Below, piece by piece: positions 7,906 through 14,912 of a stretch of DNA of 21,814 nucleotides (within the stretch, counting starts at the first letter, position 1; the number at the start of each line of letters is the position of its first letter). A program made the position numbers and the translations under genes. Source of the DNA: Castellaniella sp041677825 (GTDB lineage: Bacteria > Pseudomonadota > Gammaproteobacteria > Burkholderiales > Burkholderiaceae_B); the NCBI RefSeq assembly GCF_041677825.1, contig NZ_JBAYPG010000037.1, positions 1 through 21,814 of the forward strand. Direction: 5' to 3'. The notes under the pieces were generated by a model. That model saw only the letters and a program-made list of their open reading frames with translations, ran no database searches and had not been told where the DNA came from.

Positions 7906-8349
7906 ATGAAGTCCATCTACGACAAGCTGCATCACGTGTGCATCGTGGTGCATGACATCGACCGCACCCAGGCCTATTACGAGTCCATCGGCATCGGGCC
8001 CTGGCAAGCGTATCCGCCGCTGAGTGAATACATACGTCTCGCAGTGCCTGACGAAGAAGGTTTCAAGGCACTGAAGTATCGTGTCTGCAACCTGCCCAAT
8101 ATCCAGTTGCAACTCTGCGAGCCCGGCCCGCAGGACAGCCCGCAGCGCAGGCACCTGGATACCCGGGGCGAGGGCGTTTTTCAATTGGGGTTCGAAGTGC
8201 CCGATGCCGATGCGGCGCAGGCCGAATCGGGCCTGCCGGTACTGATGTCGGGGCGCCGCAGCAACGGTACGGGCTTCACGTACTACGATACGCAGGACGC
8301 CGCTGGCGTGGTTCTTCTGACCCGGGCCACGAATCTGCCCGGGCGCTGA
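7906..8349 (+). CDS. VOC-fold (glyoxalase/methylmalonyl-CoA epimerase-like) protein with degenerate metal site
   Basis: A 147-residue protein with two vicinal-oxygen-chelate modules: 'LHHVCIVVHDIDRT' at about 8-21, and 'GEGVFQLGFEVPDADAAQ' in the second half. The overall pattern recalls methylmalonyl-CoA epimerase and related lyases. His10 is in the place of the first metal ligand. The usual His in the 'GEG-HH' segment is replaced by Phe-Gln, and the C-terminal 'GVVIE'-type glutamate reads as Leu ('GVVLL'). Two of the four usual ligands therefore look lost, and it may bind without metal or act as a binding protein. It starts ten bases after the SDR stop and is the last gene of the run. Confidence 0.8.
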   Translation: MKSIYDKLHHVCIVVHDIDRTQAYYESIGIGPWQAYPPLSEYIRLAVPDEEGFKALKYRVCNLPNIQLQLCEPGPQDSPQRRHLDTRGEGVFQLGFEVPDADAAQAESGLPVLMSGRRSNGTGFTYYDTQDAAGVVLLTRATNLPGR

Positions 8350-8435
8350 ACGGCACGGCTGCCCCCAGAGTAGTATCCATGCGGCGCAGCCGCCCCGCGG
8401 CCGGGCCTTGCCTATCTGGCAGGCTGATGCCATCA

Positions 8436-8519
8436 GTGGCCCGTGGCGCCTGTGAGGATCACCGTCTGGCCAGCGGTGATCCACTCGCCCAGCGCCAGGC
8501 GCTCCGCGAAGGACTTATC
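8436..8519 (-). pseudogene. IstB-like (IS21 helper ATPase) fragment
   Basis: Read on the - strand this gives 28 residues, DKSFAERLALGEWI followed by TAGQTVILTGATGH, then a TGA. The spacing (Asp-Lys, Leu-x-x-Gly-x-Trp, then a hydrophobic strand into Gly-x-Thr-Gly) matches the segment leading into the Walker A loop of IstB, the ATPase of IS21-family elements. The fragment stops exactly where the P-loop Gly-Lys-Ser would follow. It is too short for certainty. It would explain how the hicB 5' end was lost. Confidence 0.4.
8456..8482. repeat. 27-bp near-perfect palindrome
   Basis: The left half, GGATCACCGTCTGG, and the right half, CCAGCGGTGATCC, are reverse complements apart from one extra T. It lies inside the IstB-like fragment, just before the hicB match. 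It could be a binding site, a recombination relic or a by-product of the coding sequence. Confidence 0.7.
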
Positions 8520-9008
8520 CACAAGGACAGGGGCAGCGCCTACGGCGTCACGTTCCCTGATTTCCCGGGATGCTTCTCTGCAGCCGACGATCTGGCAGAC
8601 CTGCCGCGCCTCGCACAAGAAGCGGTCGAAGTGAACTTTGAGGGTGAGGATATGGGCATCCCCGCCCCTACCTCTCCCGACGCCTGGCTCCACGACGAGC
8701 GATTCCAAGATGGCTACTGGATGTTGATCAACATTGATCTGTCGAAGATCAGCACCCGAGCCGTTCGCCTGAACATCAGCTTGCCCGAGAATCTGGTGCA
8801 TCGTATTGACGCAATGGCCAAGGCTCAACGCCTTTCGCGCTCTGCATTCCTGGCAAAAGCGGCAGAGCGGGAAATGGCGAAAGCCTGATCTCACCGCGCC
8901 CGCACCCAGCCGAAGCCGGGCCGTCACCCCCCTGTTCGACCGGAAGGAACCCAGGGAATGTGGGGAGACGCTGGAAATGTTGAAGAAGCAGACACACTCG
9001 GGGGCCGA

Positions 9009-9038
9009 CCACCTGACAAGTACCCACCTGACAAGTAC
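9009..9038 (+). repeat. Perfect 15-bp tandem duplication
   Basis: The unit CCACCTGACAAGTAC occurs twice head to tail, at 9009-9023 and 9024-9038, with no differences. It lies in the 240-base gene-free stretch between hicB and tRNA-Lys. Confidence 0.9.
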
Positions 9039-9059
9039 GTAAACAACGTCACGTTTACG
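9038..9059. repeat. Short perfect inverted repeat
   Basis: CGTAAAC at 9038-9044 and GTTTACG at 9053-9059 form 7-base arms around an 8-base spacer. It directly abuts the 15-bp tandem duplication. There is no T run, so it is not an obvious terminator; a protein-binding site is possible. Confidence 0.5.
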
Positions 9060-9071
9060 GCACATTCTGCC

Positions 9072-9104
9072 AAAAAGCAAAAGCCGCCCCGATCAGTGAG
9101 CGGC
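9072..9104 (-). terminator. Rho-independent terminator downstream of tRNA-Lys
   Basis: On the - strand a GCCGC/GCGGC stem (9104-9100 with 9087-9083), extended by G-U pairs, is followed by TTTTGCTTTTT (9082-9072). It lies 25 bases past the tRNA 3' end and would end the purB/tRNA transcript. Confidence 0.6.
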
Positions 9105-9128
9105 CAAACGCTTGATATAAAACATTTT

Positions 9129-9204
9129 TGGTGGGCTGTGACAGGCTCGAACTGTCGACCGACGGATTAAGAGTCCGCTGCTCTACCAACTGAGCTAACA
9201 GCCC
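9129..9204 (-). tRNA. tRNA-Lys (anticodon CTT)
   Basis: A 76-nt cloverleaf on the - strand. The 7-bp acceptor stem is GGGCTGT with ACAGCCC, and the D-arm reads AGCTCAGTTGGTAGAGC. The anticodon stem GCGGA/TCCGT holds a CTCTTAA loop, giving anticodon CTT (reads AAG, Lys). The T-arm is GACAG-TTCGAGC-CTGTC, with discriminator A and an encoded CCA at 9131-9129. It lies 45 bases downstream of purB on the same strand. A TATAGT at 9236-9231 could be its own -10 element, or it may be cotranscribed with purB. The downstream side carries the IS/hicB scar, a common place for insertions. Confidence 0.97.
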
Positions 9205-9249
9205 CGTCAGGAAATCTGGCGAAGAACGAAACTATACATCAAAATCGGG

Positions 9250-10626
9250 TCAGATGTCTGCTGCCAGACGGGCGGCCAGACCGATATAACTTCGTGGGGT
9301 CAGTGCCAGCAGGCGGGCTTTGGGTTCTGCGGGCAGATCGAGGCTGGCGATGAAGTTCTGCAGTGCCTCGCGCGTGATGCCGCGACCCCGCGTCAGCGCC
9401 TTGAGTTGCTCGTATGGATGCGGCAGGCCATGGCGACGCATGACCGTCTGCACCGGTTCGGCCAGGATTTCCCAGCAGGCATCGATATCGGCATCGATGG
9501 CCTCGGCATCCAGTTCGAGTTTGCCCAGCCCGCGCAGGCAGGCATCGCACGCAACCAGCGTATAGCCCAAGGCCACGCCCAGATTGCGCAAGACGGTTGA
9601 ATCACTCAGATCGCGCTGCCAGCGGGATACCGGCAGCTTTTCGGACAGGTGACGCAGCATGGCGTTGGCCAGGCCCAGGTTGCCCTCGGAGTTCTCGAAA
9701 TCGATCGGATTGACCTTGTGTGGCATGGTCGATGAGCCCACCTCGCCCTCGCGCAGGCGCTGGCGGAAATATCCCAGTGAGATGTAACCCCAGAGATCCC
9801 GGTTCAGATCCAGCAGGATGGTATTGGCCCGGGCGACTGCATCGAACAGTTCGGCTATCCAGTCGTGTGGTTCGATCTGAATGGTGTATGGATTCTGCGT
9901 CAGGCCGAGCCCCTGCAGCACTTGCGCCGAGAACATGGGCCAGTCGATGTCCGGACAGGCCGCAAGATGCGCATTGTAATTGCCTGTGGCGCCGTTGAGC
10001 TTTGCCAGGGGCCGGACCGCCGCCATCACGCCGACGGCCTGCCGCAACCGGGCAACGACATTGGCCAGTTCCTTGCCCATGGTCGTGGGCGTGGCGGGCT
10101 GCCCATGCGTGCGCGACAGCAGGGGCTGGTCTGCGTACTGGTGTGCCAGATCGCGCAGGCGCGCCAATATCGAACCATACGCTGGCAGCAGGCAATCCGT
10201 GCGTGCCCTTTGCAGCATCAGCGCATGCGAAGCATTGTTGATATCTTCGGACGTGCAGGCGAAATGGATGAACTCTGCCGCTGCGGCCAGGGCGGGTACA
10301 TCGGCCACCTGCTCCTTGAGCCAATATTCCACGGCCTTGACATCGTGGTTGGTGTCGCGCTCGATGGCCTTGATGCGCGCGGCATCGGCCTGCGAAAACC
10401 CCTCTGCCACCGCCTTCAGCCGTGCACGCGCCGATGCGTCGAAAGCCGGCATTTCGGGCAGGCCCAGTTCAGACAGGCCGATCAGCCAGGCAATCTCGAC
10501 CTCGACCCGATGCGCCATGAAACCCGCCTCGGACAACAGGGGACGCAAGCCATGCACCTGGCCCGCGTAACGACCATCGAGCGGCGACAAGGCCGTAAGC
10601 GCCGAGAGGGAAGAATCGATCTGCAT
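9250..10626 (-). CDS. purB: Adenylosuccinate lyase
   Basis: A 458-residue enzyme of purine synthesis, close to the E. coli length of 456. It cleaves SAICAR to AICAR and adenylosuccinate to AMP, releasing fumarate each time. The fumarase/aspartase superfamily signature 'GSSTMPHKVNPIDFEN' holds the flexible catalytic loop serine. 'RTHGQPATPTTMGKE' carries the catalytic His region, and 'TSEDINN' is also present. The frame is open further upstream (to 10794), but the family N-terminus 'MQIDSSLSALTALSPLDGRY' fixes the start at 10626, with a weak GGCAGG upstream. It lies head to head with the GST gene across 231 bases. Confidence 0.96.
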   Translation of the reverse strand: MQIDSSLSALTALSPLDGRYAGQVHGLRPLLSEAGFMAHRVEVEIAWLIGLSELGLPEMPAFDASARARLKAVAEGFSQADAARIKAIERDTNHDVKAVEYWLKEQVADVPALAAAAEFIHFACTSEDINNASHALMLQRARTDCLLPAYGSILARLRDLAHQYADQPLLSRTHGQPATPTTMGKELANVVARLRQAVGVMAAVRPLAKLNGATGNYNAHLAACPDIDWPMFSAQVLQGLGLTQNPYTIQIEPHDWIAELFDAVARANTILLDLNRDLWGYISLGYFRQRLREGEVGSSTMPHKVNPIDFENSEGNLGLANAMLRHLSEKLPVSRWQRDLSDSTVLRNLGVALGYTLVACDACLRGLGKLELDAEAIDADIDACWEILAEPVQTVMRRHGLPHPYEQLKALTRGRGITREALQNFIASLDLPAEPKARLLALTPRSYIGLAARLAADI

Positions 10627-10819
10627 GCTGTATACCTGCCGCCTGGAAAAGGCCAGAACGGGTGAAAAGAGAATAATGAACAAAAGGGTACCGTGGGCTG
10701 GCATTCTAACACCGCCAGTACGAGATTCGGCCGCCCACAGGCCCGCACTCAGCCAATCCATACGCTTGTCAAGCCCCTGGAGCACATAAACCACAGTTGA
10801 CCGAACCCGCCAATCCGCC

Positions 10820-10828
10820 TGCTATACT
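10820..10828 (+). promoter_or_regulatory. Extended -10 promoter element for the GST gene
   Basis: TGCTATACT matches the extended -10 form TGnTATAAT in five of six hexamer bases plus the TG. The predicted transcript start is near 10835, giving a leader of about 23 bases. A TTGACC at 10797-10802 is 20 bases upstream, too far to be a standard -35. Confidence 0.5.
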
Positions 10829-10857
10829 TTTCAGGCCTAGAACTTCCCTGCTGCGCC

Positions 10858-11472
10858 ATGAAACTGATTGGCTCTCTGACCAGCCCTTATGTACGCAAGG
10901 TGCGTATCGTGCTGGCCGAGAAAAAGCTCGATTACGAGCTCATACTCGACGACCCCTGGGGGCCTGCTGAACAGCTCGCAGCCCATAACCCGCTCGGCAA
11001 GGTACCGTGCCTCATCATGGATGAAAGCGGGTCCCTGTTCGATTCGCGCGTGATCGTCGAATATCTCGACACGCTGTCTCCTGTCGGGCGCCTGATCCCG
11101 CCACCGGGGCGCGAGCGCATCGAAGTCAAGCGCTGGGAAGCCATTGCCGATGGCATCATGGACGCCGCTGCAGCCGCGTTCATCGAAACCCACCGGCGCC
11201 CCGCCGAGAAAACGGATCCACAGTGGGTCGAACGCCAGATGGCCAAGATCCATGCCGCGCTGGGCCACATGAATTCGCAGCTGGGGGAACAGGCCTATTG
11301 CACGGGGGTCAATCTGTGCCTGGCAGACATCGCCGCAGGCACCGCGCTGGGCTATCTCGACCTGCGCTTTCCGAATCTGGGCTGGCGTGCCGCGCACCCG
11401 CAACTCGAGCGTCTGGCCGAAAAACTCGACGGCCGGCCATCATTTGCCAACACCCGGCCCCCCGAGGCCTGA
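10858..11472 (+). CDS. Glutathione S-transferase family protein (YibF-like)
   Basis: A 204-residue soluble protein with the GST layout. The N-terminal thioredoxin-like domain reads 'MKLIGSLTSPYVRKVRIVLAEK', with Ser9 as the likely glutathione-activating residue. The glutathione-binding 'GKVPCLI' and 'LFDSRVIVEYLD' follow, then an all-helical C-terminal domain with 'CLADIAAGTALGYLDLRFP'. The substrate is unknown; proteins like E. coli YibF are poorly characterised. No clear Shine-Dalgarno precedes the ATG. Its 3' end overlaps the 3' end of the convergent mnmA by 33 bases. Confidence 0.9.
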   Translation: MKLIGSLTSPYVRKVRIVLAEKKLDYELILDDPWGPAEQLAAHNPLGKVPCLIMDESGSLFDSRVIVEYLDTLSPVGRLIPPPGRERIEVKRWEAIADGIMDAAAAAFIETHRRPAEKTDPQWVERQMAKIHAALGHMNSQLGEQAYCTGVNLCLADIAAGTALGYLDLRFPNLGWRAAHPQLERLAEKLDGRPSFANTRPPEA

Positions 11473-12576
11473 AATCACCCCGCCCCCCAGGCAGACATCA
11501 CCGGCATACAGCACGGCTGACTGCCCGGGCGTCACGGCCCATTGGGCCTGCCTGAACGATAGCTCGAAACGCCCATCGGCAGTGGCCGACAGGGTGCAGG
11601 CGGCATCGGCCTGGCGATAGCGGGTCTTGGCCGTGTACTGGCCTGGCGCGGGCGCCATGCCGGACACCCAGCTGGCGTCCTCGGCTGTCAGCCGGTGGCT
11701 GAGCAGCCACGGGTGATCATGCCCCTGGACGGCATACAGCACGTTGCGCTCCAGATCCTTGCGTGCAACATACCACGCATCGGCGGTGCCGTCGGGTCGT
11801 TGCAGGCCCCGCACGCCGCCGATCCCCAGCCCCTTGCGCTGCCCGAGGGTATGAAAGGCCAGCCCCTGATGCTGCCCGAGCGCGCGGCCTTCGGGATCCA
11901 GGATGGGCCCGGGATGCATGGGCAAATACCGGTTCAGAAATTCCCGAAACGGCCGCTCGCCAATGAAGCAGATGCCAGTGGAGTCTTTCTTGGCCGCGTT
12001 GGGCAAGCCGAGGTCCTGCGCGATCCGGCGCACTTCGGTCTTGCGCAGGAGGCCCAGCGGAAACAGCGTGCGCCGCAACTGCTGCTGATCCAGGCGATGC
12101 AGGAAATAGGTCTGATCCTTGCTGGCATCTGCGGCCTTGAGCAACTGGCTGGGGCCGCCGCCGGGCGCATGCCGGACCCGTGCATAATGCCCGGTGGCGA
12201 TGTAATCCGCACCCAGGGCCAGCGCATGGTCCAGAAAGGCCTTGAACTTGATCTCGGCATTGCACAGCACATCGGGGTTGGGCGTGCGTCCGGCCGAATA
12301 CTCGCGCAGAAACTCGGCAAACACACGATCCTTGTATTCAGCGGCAAAATTCACGGCCTCGATGTCCACGCCGACCAGATCGGCCACACTGGCGGCATCC
12401 AGCCAATCCTGGCGCGATGAACAGTACTCGGTGTCGTCATCGTCTTCCCAGTTCTTCATGAACAGGCCGAGCACCCGATAGCCCTGCTGCCTGAGCAGCC
12501 AGGCCGTTACGGAGGAATCCACCCCTCCGGACATGCCGACGACGACGCGCGCCCCAGGCGCCGGCTGGTCAGCCAT
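11440..12576 (-). CDS. mnmA: tRNA-specific 2-thiouridylase MnmA
   Basis: A 378-residue ATP-pyrophosphatase that makes the 2-thio group of U34 in tRNA-Lys, -Glu and -Gln. The PP-loop SGGVDSS is at residues 16-22. The two catalytic cysteines are Cys105 ('NPDVLCNAEIKF') and Cys203 ('STGICFIGER'). The C-terminal beta-barrel ends in 'DVCLGGGVI'. The open frame reaches 12804, but the first 76 codons are the shadow of glcF; the start ATG at 12576 overlaps the glcF stop by eight bases, which suggests coupling to the glycolate genes. The final ten residues after 'GGGVI' run antisense into the GST gene. Complete and very likely functional. Confidence 0.96.
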   Translation of the reverse strand: MADQPAPGARVVVGMSGGVDSSVTAWLLRQQGYRVLGLFMKNWEDDDDTEYCSSRQDWLDAASVADLVGVDIEAVNFAAEYKDRVFAEFLREYSAGRTPNPDVLCNAEIKFKAFLDHALALGADYIATGHYARVRHAPGGGPSQLLKAADASKDQTYFLHRLDQQQLRRTLFPLGLLRKTEVRRIAQDLGLPNAAKKDSTGICFIGERPFREFLNRYLPMHPGPILDPEGRALGQHQGLAFHTLGQRKGLGIGGVRGLQRPDGTADAWYVARKDLERNVLYAVQGHDHPWLLSHRLTAEDASWVSGMAPAPGQYTAKTRYRQADAACTLSATADGRFELSFRQAQWAVTPGQSAVLYAGDVCLGGGVISGLGGPGVGK

Positions 12577-13798
12577 GCAGGGCCTCGTCCAGCGATTCGA
12601 TCCAGTGCCGCACCGGGGTGCCGGTCCCGCCCTGGAGGTGGCAGATGCAGCCCACGTTCGACGACACGATGGTGTCGGGCAGCGCAGCCTGGATGGCCTC
12701 GAGCTTGCGTTCACGCAAGGCAAGGGACAGTTCGGGCTGCGTGATCGAATACGTGCCGGCCGAGCCGCAGCACAGGTGAGCGTCATTGAAGGCCTGGAGG
12801 TCAAAGCCCAGATCGGCCAGCAGACGCTCGGTCAGTGGCCGCAGACCCTGCCAATGCTGCAATGTACAGGGCGGATGAAAAGCCACCCGGCCTGGTATCT
12901 GGCGCAACCGGCCCTTCAGTTCGGCCGCCATGGGCGCCAGGACTTCGGCAATGTCCTTCACGTACGGCATCAGGCGTGCAGCCCGTTGCGCATAGGCGGG
13001 GTCGTGCTGCAGATGTCGCGCGTAATCCTTGATCATGCCGCCGCAACCCGACGCGTTGACGACCACGGCCTCGACCGTGCCCGCCTCGAGCAGGGGCAGC
13101 CAGGCATCGATATTGGCGCGCATCTGAGCGCGTGCGGCCTCCTGGGCATCGAGGTGGTAATTGATCGCACCGCAACAGCCCGAACCCGCTGCAAAACGCG
13201 TACCGATACCCAGGCGGTCGAGCACGCGCCGGGTCGCTGCATCGATGGACGGCATCATTGCCGGCTGCACGCAATTGGACAGCATGATGACCTGACGGCC
13301 ATGGCGTTCGGCGTGTTCGGGCAAAGGCCCGGCGGCCCGCGCCGGTGCCAGCTTGCTGCGCAGAACCGCCGGCAGGATGGGCCGCACATGCAAACCCAGC
13401 CGGTACAGTGGCCCGAACCAGGCCGAACCCATGAGCCGGCGCAGGCCCTCGCGCTTGAGCCGCTCGAGCCATGGCCGCCGTACGCGCTCGCTGACCAGTT
13501 GACGGCCAATATCCACCAGCGCGCCGTATTCGACCCCGGACGGGCAGGTGGTTTCACAGTTGCGGCACGTCAGGCAGCGGTCCAGATGCTGTTGCGTGAC
13601 GTAGGTGGGCTCGACACCTTCGAGCAACTGCTTCATCTGATAGATGCGCCCCCGTGGGCTGTCGAGTTCGTCGCCCAGCAGCTGGTACGTTGGGCAAGTA
13701 GCCAGACAGAAGCCACAGTGTACGCAACGGCGCAGGATTTCATCGGCCTCACGGCCAAAATCCGTATCCCGCGCCCATTCGGCCAGTTGTGTTTGCAT
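12569..13798 (-). CDS. glcF: Glycolate oxidase iron-sulfur subunit
   Basis: A 409-residue electron-transfer subunit of membrane-associated glycolate dehydrogenase. Two ferredoxin-like [4Fe-4S] motifs lie at the N-terminus: 'CVHCGFCLATCP' near residue 25 and 'CLTCRNCETTCP' near 75. Two cysteine-rich CCG domains follow, with 'GSGCCGAINYH' and 'LCCGSAGTY' as their Cys-Cys-Gly cores. It accepts electrons from the GlcD/GlcE flavoproteins and passes them towards quinone. It starts nine bases after glcE and overlaps mnmA. The length matches the E. coli protein (407 residues). Confidence 0.95.
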   Translation of the reverse strand: MQTQLAEWARDTDFGREADEILRRCVHCGFCLATCPTYQLLGDELDSPRGRIYQMKQLLEGVEPTYVTQQHLDRCLTCRNCETTCPSGVEYGALVDIGRQLVSERVRRPWLERLKREGLRRLMGSAWFGPLYRLGLHVRPILPAVLRSKLAPARAAGPLPEHAERHGRQVIMLSNCVQPAMMPSIDAATRRVLDRLGIGTRFAAGSGCCGAINYHLDAQEAARAQMRANIDAWLPLLEAGTVEAVVVNASGCGGMIKDYARHLQHDPAYAQRAARLMPYVKDIAEVLAPMAAELKGRLRQIPGRVAFHPPCTLQHWQGLRPLTERLLADLGFDLQAFNDAHLCCGSAGTYSITQPELSLALRERKLEAIQAALPDTIVSSNVGCICHLQGGTGTPVRHWIESLDEALHG

Positions 13799-13807
13799 GG
13801 TGAGATC

Positions 13808-14902
13808 TCAGAATTCCGGGTACAGGCGCTGTGGATTGAAGATTCCGGCAGGATCGAACTCGTGCTTGAGACGCCGATGGATCTGCAGGATACCCGCGGC
13901 CAGCGGATGGAACACTGAAAACCCGGCCGGCACGCCATCATGCCGATAAAGGGTCGCCGAGCCCCCCAGCGACTGCACCCGGTCGCGCAAGGCACCGGCC
14001 TCATGCCCGCCCGGCAGCCAGCGCAGGCTGCCACCCCACTCGTGAAGTACGGGGCCCAGGCCAAGCGCGGGCGCATCCGGCGGCAGGATCAGGCGCCACA
14101 ACGGGCGCTGCTGGAAAAAGGAATGGGTCTGGTCGCGCACCGCCTGCCAGAACCCGGTGGCTGATGCCTCGGGCAATGCATCGCCGCCAATGGCCTGACA
14201 CGCCTGGCGCACGGCCGCCTCGTTGCCCGACAGCCGCACGGAAAGGCGGCCCCCGCCGCCCGCGGCATCGGGTGCCCACAGGGTGGCCGAGATCGGCAAA
14301 GGCTGTGCACGCCACCTCAGGCAATGCGCCAGGGCCGCTGTCTCGTCAAGCTGCAGCACCTGGGTCTGTTCGCAGCGCGGACGGGGCAGGACCTTGACCG
14401 AGACTTCGACCATGGCACCGAGCACCCCCAGCGACCCCGCCAGCAAACGGGACAGATCATAGCCGGCCACGTTCTTCATCACTTCGCCACCGAATCGAAG
14501 CACATTGCCCTCGGCATCGAGCAGACGACAGCCGAGGATGAAATCCGCCAGCCCGCCGACCGCCATGCGCCGCGGGCCTGCCAGCCCGCTGGCCACACAC
14601 CCCCCCAGCGTACCTGCGTCACCAAAACGCGGCGGCTCGAACGCCAGCATCTGCCCCTGTTCATGGAGCACGGTTTCGATTTCGACCAACGGCGTACCCG
14701 CCCGGGCGGTCAGCACCAGCTCGGATGGTTCATGGCTGATGATGCCTCGATAGGCCGAGAGATCGAGCCAGCCGACCCGGTCACCAGACGGCAGGGGGCC
14801 ACCGTAGAACAGCCGGGTGCCGCCGCCACGCAGCATCAGGGGGCGCTGTGCGGCGCGCGCTGTGACAACCTGTTCGCAGAGTTCGGAAAGTACGTATTCC
14901 AT
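13808..14902 (-). CDS. glcE: Glycolate oxidase FAD-binding subunit
   Basis: A 364-residue flavoprotein subunit of glycolate dehydrogenase. It has the VAO/PCMH FAD-binding pattern: 'LMLRGGGTRLFYGG' for the diphosphate, then 'GTLGGCVASGLAGPRRMAVGGLADFILGCRLLD', and 'GGEVMKNVAGYDLSRLLAGSLGVLG'. That last block is characteristic of GlcE. The C-terminal substrate domain is short, as usual for this subunit. The frame extends to 14959, but 'MEYVLSEL' at 14902, ten bases past the glcD stop, fits the family start. The subunit is essential for activity in E. coli, where the complex oxidises glycolate to glyoxylate. Confidence 0.94.
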   Translation of the reverse strand: MEYVLSELCEQVVTARAAQRPLMLRGGGTRLFYGGPLPSGDRVGWLDLSAYRGIISHEPSELVLTARAGTPLVEIETVLHEQGQMLAFEPPRFGDAGTLGGCVASGLAGPRRMAVGGLADFILGCRLLDAEGNVLRFGGEVMKNVAGYDLSRLLAGSLGVLGAMVEVSVKVLPRPRCEQTQVLQLDETAALAHCLRWRAQPLPISATLWAPDAAGGGGRLSVRLSGNEAAVRQACQAIGGDALPEASATGFWQAVRDQTHSFFQQRPLWRLILPPDAPALGLGPVLHEWGGSLRWLPGGHEAGALRDRVQSLGGSATLYRHDGVPAGFSVFHPLAAGILQIHRRLKHEFDPAGIFNPQRLYPEF

Positions 14903-14912
14903 GGGCCAGCCG

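Larger units (their letters stand above)
8379..8888 (+). pseudogene. hicB: HicB-family antitoxin, 5'-truncated and without its HicA toxin
   Basis: From 8514 onward the frame matches a HicB antitoxin almost fully. It has the RNase-H-like partial fold 'IHKDRGSAYGVTFPDFPGCFSAADD', then the 'AQEAVEVNFEGEDMGIPAP' block, then a C-terminal ribbon-helix-helix ('AVRLNISLPENLVHRIDAMA...LSRSAFLAKAA'). The 45 residues read before 8514 do not look like HicB, and the normal first strand is missing. Neither possible start (8379 or 8427) has a ribosome-binding site. The upstream DNA carries an IstB-like fragment on the other strand, so the 5' end was probably replaced in a rearrangement. hicA normally lies directly upstream, and there is no room for it. 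HicB normally neutralises the HicA mRNA interferase and represses its own promoter; as an orphan it would be a relic or a stand-alone regulator. Confidence 0.75.

Noticed and set aside
9865..10665. Long + strand open frame opposite purB
   Set aside because: High-GC shadow of a well-supported gene, with no recognisable motifs; the same holds for other long antisense frames, such as 12533-13918, 14817-16013 and 18878-20818.
10797..10828. TTGACC as -35 for the TATACT -10 of the GST gene
   Set aside because: The spacer is 20 bases; the extended -10 TG motif explains the promoter better.
12604..12804. Long upstream extension of mnmA
   Set aside because: It is an antisense-free shadow frame within glcF; the family N-terminus starts at 12576.
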